From: Varroa destructor
Taxonomy: Eukaryota; Arthropoda; Arachnida; Mesostigmata; Varroidae
Assembly: GCF_002443255.2 (NCBI RefSeq)
Contig: NW_019211454.1
Coordinates: forward strand, 59,916,894-59,980,893
Length of the DNA stretch: 64,000 nt
Direction of reading: 5' to 3'
Position 1 is the first letter of the stretch. Every line of letters starts with the position of its first letter. Under the pieces are notes generated by a model. It did not search any database and was not told where the DNA came from. It saw only the letters and a list, made by a program, of their open reading frames with translations. Below, piece after piece: positions 1-14,790 of the stretch. The position numbers and the translations under genes are program-made.

Positions 1-3000
1 AAAGTTTTCCATTGGTGCTGTCGTCGAAATTTTGGCTTGAGTCATTTTTTTCTTTTAAAAATGGAAAACAAATTTACTGTAGGAAATTTTCATCAAGTAA
101 AATCTTGATGTTATATTTATTTATGTTATAAATTATCCATTAGTTATTCACTTAGTAATATTCGCAGTTTTTTTAAATTGTCAGATATAAAAAATAGTTC
201 TTCTTAATAGCCGAGTGTTTATTTCAAATCTGCGAGTAACATCTACTAAAACGATTAATTCTAATCTCAACAACAATTATAAAAATAATAACAATTATCA
301 CTGACCCAATCTTCATGGGAGAAAAATACTCCCTTAGGTTGTTGGAAAATCATGGATGGACTGTATCAAATAACGTTAGATAACCTCAATATGTACCTTT
401 CTTGATATAGATGCACGTAGAGTAAAATGTTTATCAATGACAAAATTACACTCCAGGCTCCGGAAGACGCAATTGTTCTATAACATGGCAACTTCAATAT
501 TCAAAAATTTGCCGCGCACTACGTTTTTGAGAGGGCTCGTGCACGAACTGGCTGATCAGTGAAGTTAGTCGATCTACTTACTTCCATACGTCGAGGTGTT
601 GATTAAATGGTGCTCGTGTACTTCGTTGTGGCCAAACGAGGATATCGCGCGCTGGATGAAATGGGCAGTCTTCAGGCATCGCAACGCGGTAGCTATATAG
701 AGTAAAGGCGAAAGAGTTACGTTGGATCCTAGCTTCAAGTTACGACACTAGCCTTAATTAGAAATTTTTTACATTATTTACAAGTTTATTAGAATTTATT
801 ACATTATTATATTTTACATTATAGGATTTTTTTTCGAATAAAAACTGCTAACTATGCTGGACTTTGGCCAAGACTTCACTGCGAAGTACAGTTGAGGTAG
901 AAGATCGCATTGCTGTTACCCAATAAGCCTTACAGATTTCCTTCTAACGCGATTGACTTACGGGTAGTGTGCCATGGACCAAAAAGTGTTTAAACGTATG
1001 GGTCAACGAAATTTGACTGTGGACCATATACAATAAACATTAACTATGCGTCAATTTTTTCTTAATATACGAATCAAACTATCTGCTTTGGTGCACATTA
1101 AAACGCTTAGATCGGGCTCATCCAGCGTTGATTTGTGTATCTTTTATTTGACAGTCAATAACATAGCGTCACTTCAAATTCATCAGTAGTTATGAGAGCT
1201 CTATTTGTTGTTGAACTTATATTATTAACCGCGTATGTGCTTGGTTGACTGATAGGGATACCTGCTTATATAAGATCTACGATGCCATAATATGTCTAAC
1301 GAAAATGCGAAACGTTGAATGCGACAGCCATGCGTATATTCACACCACCTTCCTAGAGGAGATCCACTAGAGAGTACTAAGGTTTGTAACGATAGTGTCC
1401 ACATACCAGTTTTATACAGTCCTTTCACTATGTACACAAGAAGGGGGTTACCGCGTGAGTTATATGCGGGTTCATCCCTACTCAGTTCTTATTGATCATG
1501 TCTATTAGGGCACTTCCGGTTCACGTTTACAAGCTAGCGTGAGCGTCCTCTACGTTTCGTCAAGAGAATCTAGATCTGTGGCGTTAAGCCACGTAGTGTC
1601 AAAAGGGAGAATTTGATGTGTGCCAGTTTCCTCACGCCTCTTAATTCTACGAGTTCTTCTAATCGAAGTTGTATTGACCGCTCGACTCGGTGAGATCGGC
1701 ATTTATGTTGCTCTAATGATCCGTCAGTAGGCACCCTTCGTGAGCGAATGGTACATGCGGCCAAAAACACGCATAGCTCTCAAAATCGCCGGCAACGGAA
1801 GTCGTATGTGGAGTATTCATATTCACACATGCGCTTACGGAAGTCAGTTCTGTTTTCAGTGATACAAGAGACATTTTCTAAAAGGAGTGAGAATAATCAA
1901 TGAAACGAATTATCGCTTAAATCCTCACCGTGAGTTCCTACAATAACACACACGTTTTAAAACAGCGTCGCTAAGTGTTTACAGCCTATCGCCTGCCCTC
2001 GTAAGCAGCAAGCCCAGTGAAACTACATGTAACTTTTAGCTCAGGCCTTTCTATCAGGGCCAGAAACGTTGCGCCTGATTCAAAATCAGCTTTTTTTTAG
2101 AGGGCTTTTCTTTAGAGATTTATCTTTGCATCTTTGACCATCATCTGCCAAAGCTAGAAGCAGATGAGGTAGAAAAGTTGGAGAACCATACGCACTCCGC
2201 GCCCGACGTACCAGTTTCTATTGACGTATGCACATATCTCATTGCGTTGCATTGTACATAAAGCTCTGATTTGAATATGGAGACAAATGTCGCGGTCTTC
2301 GACTCTTATTGATGCCATCCTGGATGCCTTTTACACGCGTGCATAAGCATCGTTTAGTAAATCGACGTATGTGTATCCCTTGAAGAACGCAGTCGATGCG
2401 GATAACCAGTGGTAAACAACGTCTCGCCGTGCTCACGCAGTAGCAGTCGTGATATAGTTTATAGAAAGCGGTGGTGTATACGTGAGTTACGTTATGATTT
2501 GTTGTGCGTTATATGAAAAATTTTGTTCCATTATTATACCTAAAGGCTGTCATTGCTATAGCTTTGATGCTATCGAGGATGATGCTAGCATGATCTTTTT
2601 TCAAATGTTCCATTCGAATAGAAAATCAGTAGCAGCAAATACGGGACTTGATGCAGACACAGTTGCAACGTCGTACAGAATAGAACACTGTTAATCGATA
2701 CAACGATGTGGTATCGTTAAAATGATGCCTAAAAATACACTAGCATTCTTACAATCACTGCACAAACGTAACGATACTGCAGTAATGGTCTGCTCGTCGC
2801 TAATTGGTCTAGCGATTTATAATAGCGATGTAGCTCCATACGCAATCTACACTATTCGACATCTAACAGCCCATTTTTTAACCAAACTAGAAGGTCTACT
2901 TGTTAAGCAAACGAGTGCCAGATCAAGCACAATGCCCTCATCGAGGTCGTATCAACTTTTTTCCAGGGCTGGCTGAAGAACGCTAAGCGTTTCGAGCTTT

Positions 3001-6000
3001 TGTATGCGTTACCGCATGCGTTACCCTATGAAATTACTCGTCTCGCGCAGAAACAAATTTGACACACAAACACGCTATCCACTGAACCATCAATGTAAAT
3101 AACGAAAATTAGATCCATCCACAAAACAGTTATTAGCATTATGATCTCATCTCACATTATGGCCGTCATATCGGTTAGTACCTCGAAGTTCTCATACATT
3201 ATTATATGAACTGGCTGTTTCGCTCAGAACGCCACTCCTTCCACGTTCAAACACTCCACCACGGGCCTCATTCCTGCAACTTGGCAGACCATTTTTTAAC
3301 TTCGCTACTCTTTTGACGACTCGACTTCCACAATTTCGCTACCCCGTATTATGGTAAAGGTCCAAGACTGACAAAGTCCAAAACTAGCACTTATGTGTTA
3401 TATATCTACTTGTCCCAAGGAGATATACAGTAAACAGCATGTTGCATTCATAAAGGCTTATCGCTGAGGAATATATATATTCACCGGTTACGGATGGGTG
3501 GATGGACATCGGGTACCTGCGTTGTGGCCGGAAGTGATCTGAGCGTGATAGCTAATTTTTCCAAGCTACGAATCTGAAATGTAGGGAGCCACGCGGACAA
3601 TGGTTGGACAAGAAGTAACATGAACGAATTAAGCTTTTTTTTTGTCCCGGTTTCTTCTTCGGAAGTTCTGTTCTGTCTTGCGGTGGAGCAGAATTTATCA
3701 TGTGCCTCCGAAGCAGGTTTATTTCAGCAACTAAATTTAGTGTTGCCAAGTAACGAGCATCCACCCCACAAATTGCCTACATGGGCTTGAAGCCTAGAAA
3801 TGTGTAACTGTCATAGCGACTCTGAGTCACGTTCGACCCTGAAGTCTATTGCAGAGAAGGCTAAATTAGTGAAGTATGGTACATGAGACAGACAACTCTA
3901 ACAATCTTTCTTTGACATCTCCCAGGTGTTTTTTGAGAAACGTGGGAAGAATCTTTCTTGAATGCTGACAAATTCACTTGAAGAGAAAAATAATTAAGGC
4001 TAAAAATGAAGTTCATGCTTCGACCACAGAAGCGACTAAAATGAGATCTTACTTGTATGACTCTATCATTTACTTTGCATACGCGATGGTCAATCTTCTG
4101 GTTGCCGACTTCTTCGGATACAAAAGTCGTTTCGTTTATTAAGCAATGAATACATACCCATCTTAGTTACCATGAATTAAACTAAGATTGAATAACGATG
4201 TTTTGCTAGTTGTGGAGTAATGGTATTATGATTTGAAGAGTATCGCGTCTAGTACGTGAGTGTTCAAGATGCGAGTACAAGTTCATTATTAAGTACTTAC
4301 TTCTCCTGAGCCCGAACAAGTGTATTCGTGTAAGTATCTCATTCGGGTCATATGGAACGCGGCTCACCAACAGACCCATTTGCTACGAAAGGAGAGATGA
4401 GTACAGATTGCGCTAATGTAAAGGGACGAAGAACATATCGTAAACAAAAGGTACCATGCAGATAAAACAGTTCGGTGAGACGCTTTTTCGGTCTATGAAC
4501 GAACTCTTCTTGATAATACTTCAGTGGCAGCTCTCCGAACAGGCCGACGTACTTCTAATACTCCGTTCTGAAATAAGTCCTAACAAATGGAGCGTAACGT
4601 TCGTAAAAGCTACCTTACGTAGCCGACCCACAATGCAATCTTCCATAGATAAAGGTCACTAAAGTTATAAGTCAATCCGGCTTAACTAAGAATTCGTATC
4701 ATTGATTTTCGTTAAATTCTTACATCAGCAATAAGCGCATGTATGCGATACGAGTCTATTTTTCTAGCTAGATGGCTTGAAAGTTACGCATCCTAGCCAA
4801 TGTGAACCAGCCTTAGTGTCACTTGCAAGCCAAAATTTATCGGTAATAGATATACTAACAGTGTGGGAATTTCTTTATTTATACTGGGAAAATGAGTGTC
4901 ATTTAGCGAAAATCCGCTAAAAAAAAGAGATGGCCCAAAGAGTGTTCTATAATGTTCATTGTAAGGGTTCCTGAAAGTGCTATTTTACATATGATACGCT
5001 ACGATACAAGCGATACGACGTACGGAAATAACGTACGAAGTTATTTAAAGAAAGCCGGCTAGAATCTACCTGATCATTTTCGAAATGTAACGAAGCAAAG
5101 CGACTGATCGCGTGTGATAAAAGTCAGATTATATATGACAATAATGCGCGACTTAGAAAACAAAAAAAAAAAAGCTAAAATTAAAAGATGTGCTCTCTAA
5201 TCTGTGACAAAGCCGAGAGTGACACCCAGTTAGTTGATGCGGTGTGTCTTGCAAAAGAGTCGCGCATTGTGAGCCGCTACCGCTTAGAAAGACGATAGAT
5301 TTGGACGTCCACCATCAGCGAGCCTAGTTCAAGCCGTCAAAAATATCGATTAGAATTGGTGACCACTATTATAATGCCAGACTACACACACATCTTTAGC
5401 TAGCAGAGAAAAACGGAACGGAAAATTCCAATGTGTACGACACATAGCCCAGATTCTGTATTATCAATCTATCTATGTTTCAGTATCTGCAGAACTTGTT
5501 TAGTATTTTGCCTACCTTCTATGTGAGGATTTTTTGCTCGTAAAGTTTTCCCCTTATAAATCACCGAAGTTCTGTGTTCCGCTAATGAGATTACGATAAT
5601 ACCAACTAGAAGGAGGTCGTTAATAAAAACAGCGCACATTTAGCTCAGTTGTATTATTTTAAAAAACCGAAAAATATTTATTTTAATTTTGATTTAAAGT
5701 CTCGCTTAGCACTTTACCGATAACCCAATATAACGTCGAGCTTTCGTGAACAACTTGAAGAACTTCGTATATAGTGTACTGGTGACGCAGAGAGTACATA
5801 ATGCCAATGTCTCGGAACTATCTACTGACATACTCCATTGTTCCACCTTTTTTCGTTCCCATTATTTACGAGGCTACTAATTTGGTTAGTGAAATTCGTA
5901 TTGCATAGTTCATTTCAGAGGTTAGATGAATGAGCGGAATGTGACGGGTTTTTTTGCCCTGAAACTTGCTGGCAGTCGATAACGAACTAGGTGACACGGT

Positions 6001-6700
6001 TTCTATCTTTCAGCCTTTCTATCAGCCTTTTCAAAGCCATTAGAACGCTATAGCCGATTCAATTGAGGTCCATTTGGGGCCAGCTTTCCAACAATCTTAA
6101 GATAGTTTCCCTTGGTTTTTGTTTTGTTGATCGTCCTTTTTTCATAGGTAGACCTTTCGATCTAAAGCTTAGTTAAAGATATTTTGAGAATGATTCGCCT
6201 ACTGCTGTTACTAAATTGGGCGTCTCTAACGATTGCATGCGCCAGGTTATATAGCAGATCGATCCTATGCTGTCGTCCCAGCCGGTAACCCTGTCTTTGC
6301 TAGCCTATGTTAAAAACAGCTCGAATGTAGGTAGGGAAGTGTGAGCAGGGACACACCGTTCGTAAGCATTGTGCTATCTCTTAGGGTCTTGGCCTGAACA
6401 AAAGGCTACTATTTGACAGTATAATAATTTGTGCTTCCCCATGTGTGCGCATAATATATTAGGTGCGGGTCGTCGTAGTAGGTTACCATTTCACTGCTAA
6501 CTGCATCACCAAATTAATAATATTTACAATTCATTAGAAACTTGAAATACTTTCGTAGATTGCGTATACAGCGTAATAAAAAAAATACTGATAAATAAAC
6601 AAATAAAAGATACTGAATAGCAAGATAGATGTTGCGTCTTTTAAGAATTCTGCTTCTGGGGATAGTGTCAAACCCATACCAGGGATAAAGTTGTCATTTT
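1..6700. other. AT-rich DNA without a recognisable gene
   Basis: All open frames are short (70 codons or fewer in most cases, 84 at 2722-2976) and none carries a recognisable domain or a convincing set of splice sites. A tRNA-like remnant lies at 3061-3095. A short duplication of TGCGTTACC occurs at about 3004-3025. Confidence 0.6.
3061..3095 (-). mobile_element. tRNA-derived SINE-like remnant (A-box part only)
   Basis: The minus strand reads TGGTTCAGTGGATAGCGTG followed by TTTGTGTGTCAA. The first part resembles a Pol III A box. The second aligns with TTTGTCTGTCAA at the same distance in the 43.9 kb copy. No B box remains. Confidence 0.35.
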
Positions 6701-6701
6701 G

Positions 6702-7175
6702 TCAAACAAAATGTCCAACGGCTGACTTAAGTGTTTGCCAGACATAGCCGATAGAAGGCTTCTGGTGGAAGCAAATAGTTTTGAAGGTAAAAGAGGAGGC
6801 AGACGTCATGCGCGCTGGCAAGATTAGTTCACAACGTAAAGCCTGTTGACTAAAGTAGCTACCCAGAGATAGCCGTAAATGTAGGCTCGCCTGCACCTAC
6901 CGGAAGCAGGCGACAAACTGCGCTTTTACACGTGGATATTTTACAGGCATCACAGGGTCAAAAAAATCCTGTGGCTTGTATGATCCTCTGTTGCGCCAAA
7001 ACACAGCCGAGCAAGGTAAGCACCGCTCGCCCACTACCTCTATTTCCAGCCAGCGTTGCCCTATAGCGCCCATATCCCGTTTGTTGCTTTGAATCCAGTA
7101 GCGACCGGCCTTGACTTGTAAAATCACCTCGACTATGACTAGTGTAGTAATTTCGGCGATAGGGGTCAGCGACAA
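6702..7175 (-). pseudogene. Broken 157-codon reading frame, unrecognised
   Basis: Two minus-strand frames, 7175-6897 (92 codons) and 6896-6702 (64 codons), are in the same frame and separated only by a single stop codon, so a stretch of 474 nt is open except for one TAG. The segment is GC-richer than its surroundings. A second minus frame (7185-6958) overlaps it. I do not recognise the protein. It could be a decayed gene or transposon piece, or chance in a GC-rich pocket. Confidence 0.2.
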
Positions 7176-7199
7176 TCTTTTTCAAGAACAGGCCGACGC

Positions 7200-9800
7200 T
7201 TGAGCCATAGCTCTACTCCGCACCATCGCGATCCGTAGCACCAGTAGTTATAACGGCATTTGTCTTTTGGTAAATGTCTGTACAGCGCATTCATGTGAAG
7301 ACGTATTTTCCCTTAAGGCAGACCGTTCAGAAAACTTGCAGCTGCAGAAGCACCTTCGCCGTCGTTTTCGCCTTGCCTTGATATTCTGACGCAGATCTGA
7401 ATAATCTGCTGGACTCTAGCATATTTTCTGTGGCCACATTATGGGCGGATATCGAGTTCTACTAGCGGTTAGTTCATAACTAGCGAAACAAGCAACTCCA
7501 TATAATGTACACGTATGTCGACATCTATGCATCATAAGGTAGACACGGCCTCGTGCGTCGCCGAAACCGTCAGCGGCTGCAGCTCTCAAAACCTACACAC
7601 TGCCAATACATCATAGCGTGCTTCCGTACGAACACGCAACCAACCGATGGAGGAAGAGAATGAAGGCAAGCAGAGCCGTACTGACTGACGCTCGACTGCT
7701 ATGATCTAACGACATGGACCTGGGGTCGGTCGCGACTAGGCGAATCGTGTCATGGGTCTGGCGAAGCAGACAATATTAAATGTGTATGCGCCTCAACTAA
7801 ACAACGATCTGCTGAGTGAAACGGGGAGAAACACGATTACGATAGCAATTTTGTCACGTTTCAAACGCGGGGGTATATTCGTAGAAATTACCTCCTGTAA
7901 TATATTTACTGGCTGAACTGTCCATTAATAGGCATGGTGCCACAAGTAAAGATTGCTCTGATAAACGTTTTCTTGGGCTGGGGTGTTTAGCACTAAATGC
8001 TTTTTATGTCCTTAAGTCCCTTAATAACCTTAAGTCAGTGTTGAACTCCTAGAGCTACCGAGGTATATAATACATTGATATTAGTTTGATGATTTTTTTG
8101 AGACGTGGAAACCTTACATCATACTCATGATTTGCCACCTAAGGGCTACAATGTGAGCTGTCCTCACATGGATGGCGGGATACGGTAAATAAAGTAGGCG
8201 AGCAAAGAACATGAATATTCATTATTTAGCACAATTTTTTTTGGCGCTTTTTGCAAAAAAAAAATATATAAAACGAAATATCTGAAAGGACGACAGATGA
8301 CACTTCATCGTTGCGGCGGGCAGTTAAGGAATTATGTACGAATGAAGCCATCGTTATTCAACTATATTCTTTAAATTCATACGAGGCTTGTTTCTTGCAA
8401 TTTAACGTGCGCACTAAGTGGAATTAATTTTATTCATACTATAAGGGAAACATGGTCAGACGTTGTTGCAGCACAATTTTTCCATTGTCCTAACATCTTT
8501 TACAGACAACAACAACAAGAAGGACAATTCTTTTGCAGGGTTATTACGTGCAGCGTTTGTGGTGAGATCGTCCACTCTCGGGCGCGGTTATGCCCCACGA
8601 CCTCCTAACGGGCACCACTGTCAAATGTAGTCGTCGTGTGCTAAAGCGTAATGTCCAGACAGGCTGCACAATCGTTATCACACAGGACAAAATAGCAAAG
8701 AGCGTTGTCCTAATGCAGGGCCGAACGCTCCGCGAGCCGAGTAAGCCTAAAAGGGACGGGCGAGGGGGGCGAAGCTAGCATAAAGCCAATGAGGAATTGC
8801 GGGCGGGCAATGGACCGTATGACTGTAGTCGATTCATGCATTCATTTAAACTTAGCCCAAGTTTGCCGCCGGCCACGGGCAGCAGCCGCGGTCGGAGCAG
8901 AAGCAGCAATAGTAGAGCCAAAACCTAAGGCTGTTGTCTTTTCACCTCATCAGCTCACGCGACAGATTAATCCCATTGTCAAAAATACGTGATCACGCCA
9001 GATTACAATTTGTCTTTAGCTAAACCAAGTGTACCATTTTGCAACATGGCTCACACTGAGGAGCTCGTTCACTGGCTGTAGTTTGCTGAGTTCGCCGTCA
9101 TGTGAAGTAGCAAAATGAGGGTCAAATTCAATACGGATCGACAAAGGTACGTCTTCAACAGCCAGTATCCATTCCGAAGTGGACTAAACCTGTAAATTAA
9201 TCGAAAACAACTGCAACAATGCGAAATCTTGGCGTTCTCTTTTTCATCCTTCACATATGACTCCGCCTATTGTATTGCTCCCTCCTGCCATCGTTTCAAT
9301 TCCGTCTGTGTTATCACGTTCCTCGCGCAGTTGAAAGCAAATACTACATACTACGGGCAGTTGGTAGAGCTTTGGATTAATCGCTGTCGAGATTATCATT
9401 TTCCCTCACTGCCCTCCTATAACTGTCCTTCCTTCGATAAGCGTTGTGTTATTTGTACTTATAGTGTAACCCCAATTGCCCGCGAGCGGCCGCTCCTATA
9501 AATCTGTTTAAGTGCACATTGTACCACATCCTACAGACATAGGAGATATACACTGTACAATGTTAGACCGCAAGTAAACAGCAAGAGCTTTATTAAAGAA
9601 GACAGCAGGCAACCTAGTAAGCGGCAAGCTTTTGTCCGTCATAGTTCCGATTTGGGACAACGGACGAAGGAGATGTAAGCTCATATGGGTTTGCTAGTTA
9701 ACTAGGGGCGACAATTCTTCGTACCGCTATCATCGACGTATGCAGGAAGGCTACCACGAAGGGGAAAATAAACAGGACAGAGACGAGGACGCACCAAGAG
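7200..9800. other. No recognisable gene
   Basis: Only short ORFs without motifs (for example 8590-8778, 8789-8992, 9229-9501). Composition rises gradually toward the GC-richer region that starts near 9.8 kb. Confidence 0.6.
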
Positions 9801-12800
9801 TAGCAGTCAGGTGCATGCGGTAGCTGTCCTATTAGTCGAAAGTACCACTTCCAAGGGGCTGCATAACGAACATTCAAAGAACATGGGCAGAGGCCAGAAT
9901 TATGGAACGCCACTGAACGCTAGTGCCAACCGAACACGACTCAGGACAACTACCAACTCCTATGAACTACGAAGAACAGCCGCCCTGGTCCGCCGTAAAA
10001 CGGGGACGTCGATCAAACACCGGCTAGCCGCAAGGAAGCTGCTAACTGAGACAACAAGCAGTGAGCAGGGCTACTGTATCGTCGGTAGGCATGCCAACTA
10101 CCGAGAAGCATCGAGGTGGATAAAGCTTCATAAATAATTTATTAAGTACGATGTACAGTCGTGTTGTAATGTGTCCGTTGTGTTCCCGTGTCAACGGTTG
10201 ACTGCCAGCCACACAGGTAGGTAAGCGAACGCAGCCAGGGACTGCTGGCAAACAAACACGCAAGCGATTGAGCGGCGAAGTCGGCGGTCGGGAACATAGC
10301 GGCAAGAGAGCGCTGGCCTCCTTAGCGGCAGGAGGCGTAACCGCCGTATGTTTCGCTCCGTAGCAGCAGCCCGAGCCACCCATGCCGAGCTTTCACACAA
10401 CTAACGCGTTTAGGCGACACCGGCAACACCATTGTCATCTCTGTTAACACAGAGAACACAAGCCGACAATACCCACACACGTGAAGCACAAAGACACGTA
10501 GACGGCGTATACATACGAAACACAAAAGATACGCATCCATATATAGAAATGTTTATGCACTAGATCAGATAATGTAAGAAAATTACATAAGTGAAACACT
10601 ATTACTATTGTGCTTCGAAGATATTTACACTTTTTCCCTACTTTATATATAAGCTGTTGCTTGAAACATTGTCGCTTCGCCGATAAACAACATTGAGACT
10701 TATTTATAACCTTGTACCTATTTATCTGACGTTAACATGAAAACTCATATAACTAATGATTTATTTTTTTTTCAGTGAACCTTTAGCATGCAAAACTAAA
10801 GATACTACCACCAAACCTGAATTAATAATGACTGTTGGTTAACATTAATAGGAATAGGGTAATAGTTGCAGTGAATCCAAGTCACTCAGCTGCTAACAGC
10901 AGACGATTTTCGCTCATTCCTCTCTCTCTTTTGGTCGAATTGGACAATATACGAAAGCACAAACAGACTTGGCAGGATCGCAATAGGGAGGGACTGATGA
11001 AGGACGGATATAGCTAGCCTAGTTAATTCAGAAGTCGAACGACATCATTTTTGAAAGAGTAGCATCATCGGCGTAAGTGGATCTGTCGTTTGCAGTGTCA
11101 CACAACCCTTGCCCGATGCGTATATGATCGCAAGCTCGTAAGACGTGAGTAGAAATTCATCATTATGTATCTCCAAATTGATCTTTGTCGCAGCCACTTG
11201 TCCCTTGATTTTTTCTTAGCTAAGTCCCCTTTAAGAAGCACGAACAGCGTCTCGACCAGTCCCATCACACTTCGTCGGTGTGACAAATGGGCGACCCAGT
11301 GGGCTGGCCACTATTTCATTAGCGCTGTCATCTGCACTAGCTTTATTCAGTCCTGCTTTAGCAATTGGCTTCGTACTTTATTTGGTTCATCACAGTTGAT
11401 TTATGCCTGTATGTTAAATACCTGTCAAGAAGCGGTTGCAGCTTGCTCTGAACCACATGGCGCACGAGGGCCGATGAGTGGCGGTCGCAGGTGTGCGGTG
11501 ACCGCAGCGACGGCCCGTTCCTGCCGACGTGGCAGAGGACCAGCAGAACGATAATCTGCAACACCTGCACGACCATACGCCATAGAGACGTGAAGCGTTG
11601 ATGACGGCGAGCACAAACAAACGAAGCACGGACCCACCGAAGGACAGATCGAACCAACGGACACGAACAAACGCGACAAAATCCACGTACCGAATGAACG
11701 GTGTACGCAGCCAATGATTGCAATGAATGAGAGAAACACACGCACACATATACATAGACAGACGCAGTACAACAAAACAAGAATAACATCGAGAAAAAGT
11801 AACAATAACAATAGGGCTCCAATGCAAGAAGTGAGTCGTTGTCCATTGTTGAACGTCACATACACATAAAGGAGCACACAATTTTCCATACTTCGAAATA
11901 CACGGTTGGCGTAATAGCAGTTGATCGTAGTAACCCTAAATTAGCGTCGTCTGCCGACGTTAACCGTTGCTAATCTAAGTATCTCTACTATAGCGCTCTA
12001 GGCTAACTCTGAAGTATATCCGTGATGTTCTCTCTCTTCAAATTGTTTTTATTGAAGCAAATAGGTTTGTATGTTTTCAACCTACCTCAGTTCCACGTAA
12101 GCCGAACATTTATGTGATGAATTCGCAAAGAAATTTCATTTTAGTCACACGACCGTATTAAACGGCCGCTCGTTCGCAGGTCTGCTGAGCCGAAAAGGCC
12201 CACACAAATGCTGTTCGGTCCCGAAGGTTCGTTGTCGACCCAGTTACGCTTAGCGGATGCTGCTGCTGCTTCTACTGCTAGGGTAGTAGTATTTCGTGTT
12301 GGTAGAGCACCGACAAATTCTTTTGACACCACAGAGTGAGTGAGTGAGCTGGCTGTCTGTCGTGACGGTAGTACTGCTGTAGTAGTCGACGGATGCACCG
12401 CCGTAGCGCCGCAAAGCGATGCCTGCCGTCGAAAATTACCAAGTCGACGTCGTCGTCGTCGTCGTCATCAGCAGCAGTGCGCTAGGCCGATGCTGCGGCT
12501 GCTCTCCGGCCATAATAGGCTTGCCCGCCCGCTAGTACAATCTGTCCAACGTCTAACAGATAGAGTGTACGTTGAGCCTGCGCGCCCGCGCCCTCGCACG
12601 CTACTGCCACAGCTTCCGAACTAAGCAAGTAAAACAAGCTACGCCAACCTAGATCCTTGGAATACTAGTTTTAGCCAGTGACCAGCCTCGCAGGCAGGCT
12701 ATATAGCGGGCGATCGTATTGGTGGAAACTGATGAATGGGGTAACAGCAAACAGCGGACGCCATGTTGTTCAAAGCTCGCCCTCCCCCAAATCGCTCCTC

Positions 12801-14790
12801 TTGGAGGAAACCCGAGAAACCAAGAGCCGGAGTGCCGCCACTGGCGCACACGTTGGCCTGCTTCAACTCCCCTCCTTTCTTTTTTCGCAAAGAGGTTTTC
12901 ATGTGCTTGCTCGACTGGGCAATCCCTACGTCTTCCACTTCGTGACCTGCTCCTTTCCATGTACCCCCCAAACGCTACCTCTTCACATTTCCGAAATACG
13001 CTACGCACAACTCCAAGATACATTCGGTCACCTCCAATCCCTTATCGTTACTCGACGAGCCTCGCTCCCGCTCATTCCAATTACGGTCGCCTTTCCAATT
13101 AACGGGTCTGGACTATTTTGCGTCAAAAAAAAAGAGCACAGAATGACGACAAGCAACAGCGAACAGGAAACTAAGAAGTTTGCGTGCACGGATGGTTAAC
13201 ATATTAATCCAAGGCTTGCCTTGAAGCGTATAGGAGATCTCTGAAACGTGTTCTTATGAACTAGCTATAGCACGCATTGCGCTTGAAGGTATCCTAAAAA
13301 AAACTTCTTATGCTCGCCTTGCGGACAAGAGGGAAGAGAAACACATCCCGCTGGATGACTGTAAATTGTAGCAGACTGTTTAAGTATACGCCTCAATACA
13401 TCCATACGCGGCTATTCATAATTTTTGTGCTTTAGCTGCGTTTATTGAAACTTAATCATCGATAAACGACATTTACATCCACGCACGCTACCAACGTGAT
13501 TCGTATTGTGTTCCTATATAGTTAACGATTCCTTAAGCAAAATAATAACAATGAAGCTTTAGATTCTCTTGCTTATTCTCCTAGTACATTTAACGAGTTG
13601 CTACCAACTAACTAGTCCACCCAAAACCAGATAGCTGATTCCGCTAATGCTTGTGTCTGTGGGCTCGACTAGCATTTATTTTCATGTCGTTGTCACTATT
13701 GTCATCGCGACTGTCATATTACTGCTGGTTCTCAGCTGCGACTAGTGATTGTTGGCACACGGTGCCTTTGCCCCTTTCTACACTTGTCGCTTCGCAACTG
13801 GGACTCAAAATCGTGCCCCACTACCAGATCCCACACAGTGCATTGCAGTTGGTCTGCTATAGTCAAGACACACTCAACTTATCGCGAGAGAGTCATTTTG
13901 GCGCCAAGTGATGCAGCCTCTTGGAGGGGTAAGATGAGCCAATAGTCGGAACAGCTCTGCTCTTTCTAAGTGAGACGGCAGCGAAACGACGAGTGGGGCA
14001 AGCGAGCAGCAACGGATTTCCAGCGAAAAGAGTGGAGAAGGCTTGGCTCCCTCTCTGCTTGGCAGTGGCAAGCGTACAGGGGCATCGCTAAGCATCAACC
14101 TCCGCTATCCAAGCGCCGCTGCGTAGTCCTATGCCTGTGCTGTTTCTGTTCCTGCTCTTTGCGGGTACAGTCGTTGCTAGGGCAACGTGCCCCTTCGCCC
14201 CGGATCACCTCGCGCAGACTAAAGGAGCGAAAGGTTACCACCCAATCCGGGTTCTCTTCCTTCATCGTCCACCACAGCAAACATAGCAGGAGGCTAAGCA
14301 ACTGTACAACTAGGCTAAGCGGTCTTTGTTGTAACTGCAACGCAAGAATCAACTTCAGTCCCGGTAGATTTCACTTGCGTCCAGTGACCCAACGAAGCCT
14401 GACCAACCGTCAGAGTGTTATTGTATTTATATATATCGGCGCGGTGTTCTGTGACGTCCGACTGGCTAGTGTGTGATGCAGTGTGTCATATAGTGGCGTA
14501 TCAGTAATGATGCAATGATGAGTGCGGGATAGAGTAGAAGTGGACGATTTTCCACTAGTAATAGAGACATCGACCTGGCTAGCATCCACCAAGCCAGAGT
14601 AAGGCGCAAAGCTAGAGGAGTCCTCTACGTCACCCAGAGACACTAAGAGCGCAACGGGTGCCGCTGAGGATAAATTGTTTCCTTACAACGTTGGGCCTAG
14701 GGCCTAAAGACTTTGTTACTAAATGTGTTAGGGGCTCCAGAGCACAGTACTAGGAAGGTGCGATTTACAAGGTATATTTCCTGTAAACTG
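9800..14790 (+). promoter_or_regulatory. GC- and CpG-richer region upstream of the Cdk5 activator; probable promoter/5' region
   Basis: GC content and CpG frequency are clearly higher here than in flanking DNA. The many medium ORFs (for example 9811-10137, 11358-11846, 12678-13199, 13970-14476) overlap each other on both strands and show no family motif, so I do not call them genes. Possible core elements are a TATA-like stretch at 14424-14436 with a CRE-like TGACGTCC at 14452-14459, and CTATATAG near 12699. A (CGT)n run lies at 12448-12466. Position upstream of a neuronal gene on the same strand suggests promoter and untranslated exons, but no transcription start can be fixed from sequence. 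Confidence 0.4.

Noticed and set aside
9811..10137. Plus 108-codon ORF
   Set aside because: No domain; overlapped by a 113-codon minus ORF in the same GC-rich patch.
11358..11889. Three overlapping minus-strand ORFs of about 155-162 codons
   Set aside because: They occupy all three frames of one strand in a GC-rich, low-stop region, and a + frame is open as well. None has a domain or consistent codon pattern.
12649..13199. Plus 173-codon ORF and overlapping minus ORFs
   Set aside because: Open frames occur on both strands because GC is high. No motif is seen, and the place fits 5' flanking or UTR sequence of the Cdk5 activator better.
13970..14476. Plus 168-codon ORF just upstream of the Cdk5 activator
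   Set aside because: Cys/Arg/Ser-rich without a domain, overlapped by minus ORFs; not in frame with the gene start.
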